A stretch of DNA of 38,162 nt from Rickettsiales bacterium UBA2645 (GCA_002359655.1 DENL01000041.1:251-38412), one strand, 5' to 3'. Positions 11,786 to 20,610 are shown, counted from the stretch's first letter. Program-made: numbers and translations. Notes: generated by a model not told the origin, from the sequence alone.

Positions 11786-12102
11786 ATTTTTACCGTTTTT
11801 AATTTTTATTTATTTGCCAATCAGTTCGAAGAAACTCGAATTGATAAAATGAAGTTAATGTGATGTAAAAATAAGATGCAACAAAAAATCTTTCAAAGTT
11901 AAATATTTTTATCAAAAAGAAACAATTTTAGTTTTAAAGTTAAAAAATTAACTTTCTCAACCCAAGAAAATCAATGTTGTCAATAAATATTTAACTTCAA
12001 AATATTTGTGTTTCAAAATGAAAAACACCTTGTTTTTTATCTTTTAAATTTTAAAAAATGTTTTGGCGCAAATATTTTTACTCTCTTTTTAACATCGAAA
12101 TA
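11786..12102. promoter_or_regulatory. Divergent early/late control region with repeated AAGTTAA operators
   Basis: No gene. AAGTTAAATATTT at 11896-11908 recurs inverted at 11985-11997. Between them AAAGTTAA (11936-11943) and TTAACTTT (11948-11955) form a perfect 8+4+8 palindrome. So there are four AAGTTAA half sites. TTGACA on the minus strand (11983-11978) and TTGTCA on the plus strand overlap, giving possible -35 boxes for both directions; the -10 boxes are poor. The likely binder is the HTH protein encoded at 12103. Confidence 0.6.
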
Positions 12103-12351
12103 ATGGCAAGAAAAAAAGCAAAACACAATTTTTTAACTGAAGAAGAAGTTGCAAATTTTATTGCTTTTGTACAAGAAAATAAAATTAGTCAGACAAAAAT
12201 GGCAGAAATTCAGGGAGTTAGCGCTGGAACAATTTCAAATTGGTTTGCTAAAAATGAAATATTAAAAGCGTTGCGAGATAATGTTGAGAGATATGTTGAA
12301 AATCCACAGCTGAAAGCGAAGCTTAAAAAAGCACGAGAAGGGCTAGAGTAA
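12103..12351 (+). CDS. Cro/CI-type HTH regulator, 82 aa
   Basis: From ATG at 12103 (MARKKAKHNFLTEEEVANFI). Residues ~30-55, KISQTKMAEIQGVSAGTISN then WF, are a classic helix-turn-helix of the XRE/Cro kind. The length suits a Cro-like repressor without oligomerisation domain. It is the first plus-strand gene beside the repeated AAGTTAA operators. It is the only obvious lysis/lysogeny-type regulator in the genome. Confidence 0.7.
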   Translation: MARKKAKHNFLTEEEVANFIAFVQENKISQTKMAEIQGVSAGTISNWFAKNEILKALRDNVERYVENPQLKAKLKKAREGLE

Positions 12352-12364
12352 ATAAAATTAACAA

Positions 12365-12751
12365 TTAGCCAACTTTTTTAAAAGCTTTGTGTTGATATTT
12401 CATTCCCAATTTTTTAAGCACTCTTGTGTTAGTTATTGATTCTACAGCTTCACGAGTCAAATTTAAACCGAATTCAATATTTACATACACAAAAGCGTTT
12501 TTTTTCTTTTTAAAAAGAACTCCATAATTCTTACATACGAAAATTCTGATTTTTTTAACTAAATAATCGCTTAAGCCTTTATTGATTTGCGGTCTAAAAA
12601 CCACAGAGTTTTGATCAAGATAATTTTTAAGCAAATTTTGATGTTCTTTGTCATTACAAGATTGGCAATTAGCCCAGTCATTTGGGTAAGGTTCGTAATA
12701 TTGTTTACAAGTTGCGCAAGGTACATCATTAGAACTTCTCGAAAATCTCAT
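12365..12751 (-). CDS. Small zinc-ribbon-like protein, 128 aa
   Basis: Two Cys pairs near the N-terminus (PCATCKQYYEPYPNDWANCQ then SC) suggest a zinc ribbon; the rest is basic. It is read against the flanking late genes and starts at the inverted repeat shared with the terminase promoter region. The segment NYLDQNSVVFR resembles NYFRQDSVVFR in the glycosyltransferase at 8251-9099, and the DNA there is partly similar. A regulatory DNA-binding role is possible. Confidence 0.6.
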   Translation of the reverse strand: MRFSRSSNDVPCATCKQYYEPYPNDWANCQSCNDKEHQNLLKNYLDQNSVVFRPQINKGLSDYLVKKIRIFVCKNYGVLFKKKKNAFVYVNIEFGLNLTREAVESITNTRVLKKLGMKYQHKAFKKVG

Positions 12752-12765
12752 ATCTTGACTTTTGA

Positions 12766-12816
12766 TTTTTGATAAAAACTATTAGTAGTATATTTTGGGA
12801 ATATTGTTATCAAAAA
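12766..12816. promoter_or_regulatory. 10-bp inverted repeat in the divergent terS/zinc-ribbon promoter region
   Basis: TTTTTGATAA (12766-12775) and TTATCAAAAA (12807-12816) are perfect inverted arms 31 bases apart. AACTATTAGTAGT and AACTACTAAAT follow each arm in similar fashion. TTGACT at 12756 and TATATT at 12790 lie close. Likely operator for late transcription. Confidence 0.45.
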
Positions 12817-12829
12817 ACTACTAAATATT

Positions 12830-13333
12830 GTGTCAATAGGAAAATCAAAAAATAAATTAGCTACACAAAAAAAAATGGGGAGGCCCACAGATTTTAATGT
12901 TACTTTAGCTGATGAAATTTGTGAGCGCATTTCACAAGGTGAAAGTTTAAGAGATATTGGAAGAGATGAAAGAATGCCGGCAGCTGGAACAATTTGTAGA
13001 TGGCTCAACGAGAAACCTAACTTTGATGAACAATACACACGCGCGAAACTAATTTGCGGCGAGAATGAGTTTGATGATATTAAAGAGATAACTGATGCAA
13101 AGCCGCATTATTATTATGATGAAGCTGGAAATAAACGTATTGATCCTGCTTGGGTTAATCTACAACGTCTTAGAGCTGACAAAAGGCAATGGCGCGCAAG
13201 TAAATTAGATCGTAAAAAATATGGCGATTCTCTAGCTGTTAAAGCAGAAGTAAAAGATACAAGCTCAACAACGAAATGGCTTGATGAAACTTTAGAGCAA
13301 ATAGATCAAAACAGAAAATGCACAGCCAATTAG
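12830..13333 (+). CDS. terS: Terminase small subunit
   Basis: 167 aa from a GTG at 12830; an ATG at 12875 (MGRPTDFNVTLADEICERIS) is the alternative and fits the usual family start. The N-terminal HTH is clear (GESLRDIGRDERMPAAGTIC then RWLNEKPNF). DPAWVNLQRLRADKRQWRAS then KLDRKKYGD is the conserved C-terminal block of this TerS group. It binds the packaging start site on the DNA and feeds it to TerL. It overlaps terL by 16 bases. Confidence 0.88.
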   Translation: MSIGKSKNKLATQKKMGRPTDFNVTLADEICERISQGESLRDIGRDERMPAAGTICRWLNEKPNFDEQYTRAKLICGENEFDDIKEITDAKPHYYYDEAGNKRIDPAWVNLQRLRADKRQWRASKLDRKKYGDSLAVKAEVKDTSSTTKWLDETLEQIDQNRKCTAN

Positions 13334-14835
13334 CTTTTGATGAACTACGCGAAAATCTCGCATCAAAAGAATGGCGCCTAAATAATCTTTATTGGTTTAA
13401 AGACGAAGCTGGCTTTGCTCACAAATTTAAGCTCAACTGGTGTCAAGAAAAGCTATTAGCGGATTCTCACGGTTTTGACATTGTGCTTAAAGCACGACAA
13501 TTAGGCGTTACAACTTACTATTGTTTAAACTTTTTAGATGATTGTTTGTTCAACTCAAACATTACCGCCGTTTTAATTGCAGATGATTTAAAAGACGCTA
13601 AAAAGATTCTTGCTGATAAAGTGCGCTTTGCTTATGATCGCTTGCCGCTTGAAATCAGAGAGCGCAGGCAGCTTCTTACTGATTCAACAGAGATGCTCAA
13701 ATTCAGCAATGGATCATCTTATTCAATTACAACTTCTGCACGTTCTGGCACAGTTCAACGTTTGCACATAACAGAATTTGGCAAAATATGTCGCAAAGAG
13801 CCCGCAAAAGCTGATGAAATAATTGCAGGATCATTGAACACAGTGCACAGCGGGCAACAGATTGTTATTGAATCAACAGCGGAAGGGCAGGACGGTCATT
13901 TCTATAATCTTTGTCAAAAAGCTCAACGCATTCAAAGACTAGGCCTTGATCTGACGCCGCTTGACTTCAAGTTTCATTTTTTTTCGTGGGTTAAAGAGAA
14001 AAAATATCAACTTAAAGGTAAATTAGAGCTTACGCCAGAACTTGTAACATATTTTAAGGAGTTGCAAGAAGAGCAAGGGATTATTCTAACTGACGCGCAA
14101 AAGCTTTGGTATTCAAAAAAAGCAGAAACATTGCAGGAATTAACAAAGCAAGAATTTCCCGCAACTCCTGAAGAAGCATTTGAAAAAGCAATCATTGGCG
14201 CGTACTTTGCAAAACAAATTGCTCAAGTTGAAAAAGAACGGCGCATTTTACCGATTCAATATGATGAATCTCTGCCAGTTTATACTTTTTGGGATATTGG
14301 CATGAATGACACGACTGCTATTTGGTTTGTGCAGAAGCGTGGATTTGATTTTTTGGTTATTGATTACTACGAAAATTCCGATTTACCGTTGCCACACTAT
14401 TTAAACACTTTAACAGAAAAAAAATATAAATACGGCAAACATTTTTTACCGCACGACATAGTTAAGCGCAGCTTTTACGATGGCAAAGATGGTTTAGAAG
14501 TCGCAAAGGATCACGGCTTTAAATTTGAGCAAGTGGAGCGTCCACAAAGTAAAATTGCCTGCATTGATAAAGCTCGAAACATATTTAAACGCTGCTTTTT
14601 TAACAATAAAGCCTGTGAATCTGGCTTAACTCGCTTAAGAAATTATCGCAAAGGCTGGAATGAACGATTGGGCTGCTTTACCGATCAACCTCTTCACGAC
14701 ATAAATTCAAACGGCGCCGATGCTTTTCAAACTTTTGCCTTGTCGTCCGATAAATTAGCCGGTATTGGTTCTTATGATGTAGCTACTCTTCAAGCTCGCA
14801 TAAAAAAGAATCAACAGACTAATCATATTCTTTAA
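13318..14835 (+). CDS. terL: Terminase large subunit
   Basis: 505 aa. ATPase: Walker A-type KARQLGVTTYY (residues ~59-69) and Walker B-like RLHITEFGK (~150). Nuclease domain: YTFWDIGMNDTTAIWFVQ with the first acidic residue, then DYYENSDL, LPHDIVKRSFYDGK and the C-terminal DINSNGADAFQTF. This is the two-domain motor that translocates and cuts DNA at the portal. The length is normal for P22/SU10-like phages. Portal starts at its stop (TAATG). Confidence 0.95.
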   Translation: MHSQLAFDELRENLASKEWRLNNLYWFKDEAGFAHKFKLNWCQEKLLADSHGFDIVLKARQLGVTTYYCLNFLDDCLFNSNITAVLIADDLKDAKKILADKVRFAYDRLPLEIRERRQLLTDSTEMLKFSNGSSYSITTSARSGTVQRLHITEFGKICRKEPAKADEIIAGSLNTVHSGQQIVIESTAEGQDGHFYNLCQKAQRIQRLGLDLTPLDFKFHFFSWVKEKKYQLKGKLELTPELVTYFKELQEEQGIILTDAQKLWYSKKAETLQELTKQEFPATPEEAFEKAIIGAYFAKQIAQVEKERRILPIQYDESLPVYTFWDIGMNDTTAIWFVQKRGFDFLVIDYYENSDLPLPHYLNTLTEKKYKYGKHFLPHDIVKRSFYDGKDGLEVAKDHGFKFEQVERPQSKIACIDKARNIFKRCFFNNKACESGLTRLRNYRKGWNERLGCFTDQPLHDINSNGADAFQTFALSSDKLAGIGSYDVATLQARIKKNQQTNHIL

Positions 14836-17039
14836 TGTCAAAGAAAACGGACGAAGCTTTACAAAATCAAGTTAAAGGAATTGTACAGTCGTTTCGTGCA
14901 ATGTCCGAAAATTACCTAGATCAAAGTATTGCTACAGAGCGCGTAAAGACCCTTAAGTATTATCGCGGCGACAAAACAATTGTACCTTACAAAGAGAATC
15001 GTACTAAAATTACTTCTCGTGATGTTGCTGATGTTATTGAAGCTGCAATGCCTGATTTTATGGAAGTTTTGTTTGGTAATGCACAAATTGGCAAATTCAA
15101 TCCTATAGTTAATCGAGAAGATTTAAGTTTAACGTCACAAGAACGCGCTGCGTTAGTTGCTAATGTAAAAGATCCAGCTCAATTAGCTGAAATTGAAAAA
15201 CAATATAAAATTGTTCAAATTCAAAGACTTGAAAAAGTTGCTGATCAAGCAACCAAGTTTTGCGATTATGTGATTAAAAAACAAAATGACGGATTCCGCA
15301 TTTTTTACGACACAATCAAAGATGCGTTAATGGTTAAAAATGGTTTTGTGCGTCTTTATTGGTGTGAAGAAAATGAATATAATGACGAAAGTTACGAAGG
15401 ACTTGATGAATTAGAATATCAAGCATTGCTTGCCGACAACAATGTTGAAAAGGTCGAAGAATCAGAAGTTGATGGCAAAAAAAGATATAAAGCAAAACGC
15501 AAAAATAAGAAAAAATACATTAAAATTGAAACTGCGTTACCGGAATATATTTACACCGACCCTTTTGCTGCAACAGTTCAAGATTGTCGATATTTTGAGC
15601 ATGTGATGTTTAAAAGTCGCAGTGAATTAATAGAAGAAGGATTTGATGAACAACAAATTAATGATTTAGCTGCTTCAACTTTAAATGCCTCTAAAAACAC
15701 TGTAGGAATTGAACGATATAAATATCAAAACCAACAAGCTTCTGGCACAAACAATTCTGATTCAAGCGGGGACATTCTAGAAATAAGAATGTGTTACATT
15801 AAAGCCGATCTTAATGATGATGGCATTGCAGAACTTACTGAAGTCGTTCTTGCTGGCAATTCTAGCAGTCAAATTCTCAAAAAAAATGGTAAATTAGCTG
15901 TTCAAGAAGTTGATTGTATTCCTTATGAAACTTGCGTCGCAATATTTGAACCGCACCAACTTATTGGCAATGCTCTTGCTGATTATGTCAAAGATTTGCA
16001 AGAAATTAAAACCGCTTTGCAGCGTCAGATGCTTGACAACCAGTACATGGTTAACAATCAAATGCTGTATGCTGATATTAATGCAGAGGTTGATATTGAT
16101 TATTTATTATCTGCTGGTCCGGGTTCAGTAATTCTTGGCAAAGGGCAGGGTGGCGTTACTCAAATTCCAGTTCAGCCTCTGGGTCAAAACTCTATTGCCA
16201 TGATTCAGTATTTTGATACTGTACGCGACGAGAGAAGCGGGATAAGTAAATACAGTCAGGGTCTTGATTCTGAAAGCATGGCTAACACTGCTGCGTCTAA
16301 AACCGCGGGCGGCATGCAAATGATGCTATCAAGAGCAGATAAACGGCAAAAGTTAATTATGCGTTGTATTGCAGAAACTTTTGTCAAAGGCCTTTATCAC
16401 CAAATTTTGCGCTTAGCTTGCAAACATATGACTGAAAGCCAGATCCTTCAATTTGGTAATGACTGGGTAGAAATTAATCCGCTTGATTGGACTGATAAAA
16501 TGAATTTCAACATTGAAGTTGGCTCTGGCAACATGAATAGACAAGATGAAATTCAAAATCTTACAATTTTAAAACAAATTCAAAACGAAGGTATTCAATA
16601 TGGTATTGTAAACGCTGAAAATGTTTACAATCTTGACAAAAAAATTGTTCAAGTTCTTGGTTACAATACTACAGATGCTTATTTTACAAAACCACAGCCA
16701 AATCAACCTATTCAAGCACCACCTCCAGCAGTTGATCCAATGGCTGAATTACAAGCTAAAAATGATGAATTAGCAGCTAAAAACGAAAATATCCGACTAA
16801 ACACGCAATTAGGTCAGCTTCAATTTAATTATGATAAATTAAAAGCCGATCTCGGCGTCAAGGCTGCTGAAATGGAACAACAACGAAAATTTAAAGAAGC
16901 TGATTTAGGATTAGACATCCGCAAAACACAACTTAGTAATCACATTCAAATGCAGGGATTAAACCAAGACCTGCTTAATATTGTAGCAAATGTTCAACAA
17001 AAACAGCAGCAAATCAGAGGTTCTACGCAAAGCGAATAA
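14835..17039 (+). CDS. Portal protein (P22-like)
   Basis: 734 aa, the size of P22-like portals. YYRGDKTIVPYKENRTKITS then RDVADVIEAAMPDFMEVLFG is the family's N-terminal signature. YTDPFAATVQDCRYFEH is in the wing/crown region. GISKYSQGLDSESMANTAAS and KTAGGMQMMLSRADKR are typical of the central block. The C-terminal ~100 residues are a coiled coil (ELQAKNDELAAKNENIRLNT...). Forms the dodecameric ring at the packaging vertex. ATG overlaps the terL stop. Confidence 0.93.
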   Translation: MSKKTDEALQNQVKGIVQSFRAMSENYLDQSIATERVKTLKYYRGDKTIVPYKENRTKITSRDVADVIEAAMPDFMEVLFGNAQIGKFNPIVNREDLSLTSQERAALVANVKDPAQLAEIEKQYKIVQIQRLEKVADQATKFCDYVIKKQNDGFRIFYDTIKDALMVKNGFVRLYWCEENEYNDESYEGLDELEYQALLADNNVEKVEESEVDGKKRYKAKRKNKKKYIKIETALPEYIYTDPFAATVQDCRYFEHVMFKSRSELIEEGFDEQQINDLAASTLNASKNTVGIERYKYQNQQASGTNNSDSSGDILEIRMCYIKADLNDDGIAELTEVVLAGNSSSQILKKNGKLAVQEVDCIPYETCVAIFEPHQLIGNALADYVKDLQEIKTALQRQMLDNQYMVNNQMLYADINAEVDIDYLLSAGPGSVILGKGQGGVTQIPVQPLGQNSIAMIQYFDTVRDERSGISKYSQGLDSESMANTAASKTAGGMQMMLSRADKRQKLIMRCIAETFVKGLYHQILRLACKHMTESQILQFGNDWVEINPLDWTDKMNFNIEVGSGNMNRQDEIQNLTILKQIQNEGIQYGIVNAENVYNLDKKIVQVLGYNTTDAYFTKPQPNQPIQAPPPAVDPMAELQAKNDELAAKNENIRLNTQLGQLQFNYDKLKADLGVKAAEMEQQRKFKEADLGLDIRKTQLSNHIQMQGLNQDLLNIVANVQQKQQQIRGSTQSE

Positions 17040-17280
17040 TTGTTTTGAGCTTCTTAAAAGTGAAATTTTTCGCAATACTATCAAAGAATTGCGTGACGAT
17101 TACACAAAAGAAATGCTTGCAACTAATTGTTTGCAGAAGCGTACAAGAGAGTCACTTTTTAGACAAATCAAGTGTTTAGATGATTTGACTAAGAAGCTTT
17201 ATCAATATTCGACAATTCATCAAAACGAAGAATTGCGAAAACAAACGGAGAAAGAAAATGGCAAAAAGTTCAATGTTTAA
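16990..17280 (+). CDS. Small protein after portal, 96 aa
   Basis: Starts inside the portal gene (50-base overlap) because no other start codon lies upstream of the conserved-looking part. The body, CFELLKSEIFRNTIKELRDD then TRESLFRQIKCLDDLTKKLY, is helical and charged. It overlaps the next small gene by 23 bases. Likely a small virion or assembly accessory protein; family not recognised. Confidence 0.55.
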   Translation: MFNKNSSKSEVLRKANNCFELLKSEIFRNTIKELRDDYTKEMLATNCLQKRTRESLFRQIKCLDDLTKKLYQYSTIHQNEELRKQTEKENGKKFNV

Positions 17281-17356
17281 AAATAAATCATCAGCAAAAA
17301 AACCTGAAACTAAAAAACCAATGCCGAAAAAACTTTCTGGAAAAAAAGGCTGCTAA
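17258..17356 (+). CDS. Very basic small protein, 32 aa
   Basis: ATG at 17258 with a good ribosome site (GGAG ten bases upstream). Reads MAKSSMFKNKSSAKKPETKK then PMPKKLSGKKGC, i.e. about a third lysine. Stop at 17354-17356, one base before the next ATG. Possibly DNA-binding or packaged in the head. Confidence 0.55.
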   Translation: MAKSSMFKNKSSAKKPETKKPMPKKLSGKKGC

Positions 17357-17357
17357 T

Positions 17358-17564
17358 ATGGCTAGTGATTTTGAAATTTACGAACCACTTACGGCAATAA
17401 GTTTTAATAAAGTTTATGATACAAATTTATCATGGGATCAAATAAAAGAAATGGCGCGGAGGTCAAAGCAAATCGTAATAGGAAGCTGTTATGCTAAAGA
17501 AAATTTATATTTAGCAACAAGCAACTATTTTTGGAAACAATTAAAACAAATGTCAAAAAAATAA
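17358..17564 (+). CDS. Hypothetical protein, 68 aa
   Basis: Not recognised. MASDFEIYEPLTAISFNKVY, then WDQIKEMARRSKQIV. It begins one base after the stop of the 32-aa basic protein and ends 4 bases before the next gene, so it is part of the tight late operon between portal and scaffold. Confidence 0.55.
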   Translation: MASDFEIYEPLTAISFNKVYDTNLSWDQIKEMARRSKQIVIGSCYAKENLYLATSNYFWKQLKQMSKK

Positions 17565-17568
17565 ATTA

Positions 17569-17751
17569 ATGAAAAAAGAACTACATTTAATTTTTTTGCG
17601 ATGTTTGGGTCTTTTTTTTTCTGGGTCTTTTTTTTCAATTACTGTTAAAGAAGTAAAGAAATGTCTTAATCAAGCAATTAGAGAGGCAAGAGGAGACAAA
17701 GAAATTATTCCAACATTTTTTATTAAAAATCTCAAAGAATTAAAGAAATAA
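17569..17751 (+). CDS. Hypothetical protein, 60 aa
   Basis: Begins MKKELHLIFLRCLGLFFSGS with a hydrophobic segment at residues 6-23, then a charged helix (KEVKKCLNQAIREARGDKEI). It could be membrane-attached. It lies just before the scaffold gene, 3 bases apart. Confidence 0.45.
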   Translation: MKKELHLIFLRCLGLFFSGSFFSITVKEVKKCLNQAIREARGDKEIIPTFFIKNLKELKK

Positions 17752-17754
17752 ATT

Positions 17755-18753
17755 ATGTCAGATAACCTACAACAAGGAACTGAAAACAAACCGATTGATT
17801 ATGCTTCTTTAGGGAATGCCATACTCAATTTTTCAACTGAAGAATCAAAAAATAAAAGCAATACTGAGCCTAGCCCTGCCGATGAGCAGATAAGCGAAGA
17901 AGAATCAGAAATTGCGGCTGAAGACTCTGAACAAGAGCAAGTGCCTGATGCTGAGAAACAAGTTGTTTCTGAGGCCACTTCCAAAGCTGAAATAAAGAAA
18001 TACAAGGTGAAAGTCGACCAAGAAGAACTCGAAGTTGATGAGCAAGAATTACTTAACGGCTATTCTCGCCAATCTGATTATTCACGAAAGACTCAAGCAC
18101 TTGCCGAAGAACGCAAAGCTTTAGAAAAAGAGCGCGAAGAAATTAAAGCAAAGTACGGTCAAAAGATTGAATTTGAAACTGATTTCTTTGAAGCACAACT
18201 TAAAGCTGAGTTTAAAGATATTAACTGGCAAGAGCTTGAGCAAACTGATCGTGAAGAATATCTTTATCAAAGGGAAAAATTGCGCGAAAGAACACAACAG
18301 CTTGAAGCTAAAAAAGCTGAACTGTTAAAAATTCGCAATGATGAAATGACAGAATTTCACAAAAAAAACAGAGAACGTCTTGCACAAGAAGCAGAACTTC
18401 TTGCCAAAGCTGATCCTGATTTTGCTGATCCTAAAAAAAAAGAACAGATTGGAAAAGAGTTGGTAGATTTTTTAAAGGCAAATAATCATTCGCCCGAAGA
18501 AATTGAAAGGATTATTTATTCAACGCATAGAAACATCTTGTTAGTCAAGAAAGCTATGGAATTTGACAAAATCCAAAAAGCCAATCTCAAAACAAAAAAA
18601 GTAGTTACTACGCCTTCAATTACTAAGAGTTCTAATTTTAGACCTAAACCTAATCAATCAAATAATTTGAACGCTATAAGCGATAAAGCCAAAAAAGGTG
18701 ATAAAGCTGCTATTACGCAGCTAGTCAGCGCGTTCATTAACTCTAAAAATTAG
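17755..18753 (+). CDS. Scaffolding protein
   Basis: 332 aa, highly acidic first third (EEESEIAAEDSEQEQ), then the recognisable VDQEELEVDEQELLNGYSRQ-SDYSRKTQALAEER block found in podovirus scaffolds. Long coiled coils follow (residues ~125-215). The C-terminal 40 residues are basic, as expected for the capsid-binding end. Position directly before the major capsid gene agrees. Guides procapsid assembly and then leaves. Confidence 0.85.
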   Translation: MSDNLQQGTENKPIDYASLGNAILNFSTEESKNKSNTEPSPADEQISEEESEIAAEDSEQEQVPDAEKQVVSEATSKAEIKKYKVKVDQEELEVDEQELLNGYSRQSDYSRKTQALAEERKALEKEREEIKAKYGQKIEFETDFFEAQLKAEFKDINWQELEQTDREEYLYQREKLRERTQQLEAKKAELLKIRNDEMTEFHKKNRERLAQEAELLAKADPDFADPKKKEQIGKELVDFLKANNHSPEEIERIIYSTHRNILLVKKAMEFDKIQKANLKTKKVVTTPSITKSSNFRPKPNQSNNLNAISDKAKKGDKAAITQLVSAFINSKN

Positions 18754-18762
18754 GATTAAAAA

Positions 18763-19716
18763 ATGACTCAACAAACCAACTCTTTTGATAGTTTTGAGGC
18801 AATTGGTAACAGAGAACAATTAGCTGATAAAATTTGGGATGTTTCAATTACTGAAACTCCGATGCTTAATGCTATTCCTTCTGGTGAAACTAAAGGGACT
18901 CATCCAGAATGGCAAACCGATGCACTTGCTTCTGCTTCCGGTAGCAATGCTCAACTTGAAGGTAACATTTATTCACTTTCTACAACCAGCCCAACCACTC
19001 GCGTTGGTACTTACACACAAATTTCAACTAAAACTTTTTCAATTACTGGAACTCAAGAAGTAGTTGAAAAAGCAGGTCGTGCTTCAGAGGTTGCTTATCA
19101 ACAAATTAAAAAAACCAAAGAGCTTAAACGCGATATAGAAACAAGAATTTGTGGTAACTATGCTTCAGTTGCTGGCGACGCTTCAACTGCCCGTCAAACT
19201 GCGGGTTTACAAGCTTGGTTAACAACTAACGTATCTCGCGGTACTTCTGGTGCAAATGGTGGATTTTCTTCTGGTATTGTATCAGCAGCAACTAATGGTA
19301 CTCAAAGAACTTTTACTGAAACTCTTTTAAAAACTGTATTGCAACTTGCTTGGGCTTCTACTGGTGAAGTTCCTGATATGGCTTTAATGTCTGGAACTCA
19401 AAAACAAACTGCCGCTGGTTTTGCTGGTAATGCAACTCGTTACAAAGATGCAGACGCTAGATCAATTATGGCTGGTGCTGACATTTATGAATCGGATTTT
19501 GGTCAAGTAATGTTGGTCCCTTCAATTTTTACAGACTCAAGATCATGTTTATTGGTAAACAAAGATTATGTCGAAATTGATTATTTGACTGGTCGTAAAC
19601 TTGTTACCGATAAAATGGCTAAAGTTGCAGATTCTGAAGATTATGCAATTAACACCGAATTTGCTTTGATTTGCAAAAATCAATTAGCACATGGAGTTGT
19701 TGCCGATTTATCATAA
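18763..19716 (+). CDS. Major capsid protein (SU10/DUF5309-like)
   Basis: 317 aa. SFDSFEAIGNREQLADKIWD then VSITETPMLNAIPS opens the family, followed by HPEWQTDALA, QISTKTFSITGTQEVVEKAG (N-arm and spine) and the C-terminal VEIDYLTGRKLVTDKMAKVA then DSEDYAINTEFAL. HK97-fold shell subunit. The start has AGGA eight bases upstream. It is followed by a strong terminator (19723-19753), which fits a very highly expressed gene. Confidence 0.92.
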   Translation: MTQQTNSFDSFEAIGNREQLADKIWDVSITETPMLNAIPSGETKGTHPEWQTDALASASGSNAQLEGNIYSLSTTSPTTRVGTYTQISTKTFSITGTQEVVEKAGRASEVAYQQIKKTKELKRDIETRICGNYASVAGDASTARQTAGLQAWLTTNVSRGTSGANGGFSSGIVSAATNGTQRTFTETLLKTVLQLAWASTGEVPDMALMSGTQKQTAAGFAGNATRYKDADARSIMAGADIYESDFGQVMLVPSIFTDSRSCLLVNKDYVEIDYLTGRKLVTDKMAKVADSEDYAINTEFALICKNQLAHGVVADLS

Positions 19717-19722
19717 TAAATT

Positions 19723-19753
19723 GCGGAGGGGGTTAAAATCCTCTCCGTTTTTT
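19723..19753 (+). terminator. Rho-independent terminator after the capsid gene
   Basis: CGGAGGGG...CCTCTCCG, eight pairs including one G-T, loop TTAAAAT-type, followed by seven T. Probably reduces transcription of the downstream tail genes relative to capsid. Confidence 0.88.
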
Positions 19754-19772
19754 TAATTTAAAAACAAATTAT

Positions 19773-20279
19773 ATGACAAGAAGTATGGAAGATGCTCGTA
19801 ATGCCAGAGCTGAACAACCAAAAACCAAAGAACAACTAATTGCTTTTGGAAATATTAGGCCAATTAAAAACGAAATATTTGAAGATTCATCTTTTGGTAA
19901 AAAAACCAAGAAATGGGAAATTTACCACGGTTGCAAATTTATTAATCATGATTTTAGCAATACTGAATTTGTTGAATGCGATTTTAGGTGGTCAACATTT
20001 ATTAACTGCAAAGGCATCAATTTAACAGTGGCCCCTCAAAGCAATATTGGACTTCATAAATTAATTTGTGAAAGCCCAAATTTTATTAATTGCGATTTTA
20101 CTGAATGTCATCTTGAAAATTCTGAATCTTCAAATCAAACAATTGAAATTATTACTAAAGAGCAAAGAGCTGAATTATTTAAAAAAGGACGCGAACTTGG
20201 TTTAAATTTTGCAAATAATATTTCTAACGAAGCTTTAAAAGTTTTAATTGATTCTGTGACTAATGAAGGAAATTTATAG
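19773..20279 (+). CDS. Pentapeptide-like protein after the capsid gene, 168 aa
   Basis: The middle has pentapeptide-repeat character: CKFINHDFSNTEFVECDFRW then STFINC, and later FINCDFTECHLENS, with F/C in the inward positions. The N-terminal (MTRSMEDARNARAEQPKTKE) and C-terminal helices flank it. It is probably a structural or assembly protein because it lies between capsid and adaptor genes. The family is not known to me. It overlaps the next gene by 17 bases. Confidence 0.6.
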   Translation: MTRSMEDARNARAEQPKTKEQLIAFGNIRPIKNEIFEDSSFGKKTKKWEIYHGCKFINHDFSNTEFVECDFRWSTFINCKGINLTVAPQSNIGLHKLICESPNFINCDFTECHLENSESSNQTIEIITKEQRAELFKKGRELGLNFANNISNEALKVLIDSVTNEGNL

Positions 20280-20610
20280 TGAAACAAACTACAGCGGAGA
20301 CAAAGAAAGTTTTTTAGAAGATGACAAGGGCCAATTTTTTAGAAAAGTTGAATCCAAATCTTATAATAAAATTTTAGAAAATAATGCTGAAGTCCGTAAA
20401 AACTTTGATAAAAATGATGCTCAGTTTAAAAAAAGTGAATTTAGAAGAACTGGTAGCATTCCGTTTTTGGCTTTAGAAATTAAGGCCAAAGAACTTAAAA
20501 TGACTGGTCCGCAATTTTTAGACTGGTTTAAATCAAGTGATGGTCAAAAATGGATTAAAAGTCCAGAATGTGAAATTTTTAGAACTGTAAGCAATTCTTA
20601 TCAATTATGA
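20263..20610 (+). CDS. Hypothetical structural-region protein, 115 aa
   Basis: Not recognised. Charged (KVESKSYNKILENNAEVRKN), with PFLALEIKAKELKMTGPQFL at the centre. ATGA overlap with the adaptor gene, so they are coupled. Possibly a head-completion protein. Confidence 0.6.
   Translation: MKEIYSETNYSGDKESFLEDDKGQFFRKVESKSYNKILENNAEVRKNFDKNDAQFKKSEFRRTGSIPFLALEIKAKELKMTGPQFLDWFKSSDGQKWIKSPECEIFRTVSNSYQL

Noticed and set aside
12058..12102. Upstream in-frame start (MFWRKYFYSLFN...) for the HTH protein
   Set aside because: The extra residues look unlike the basic start of such regulators and would intrude on the promoter region; the ATG at 12103 gives a normal Cro-size protein.
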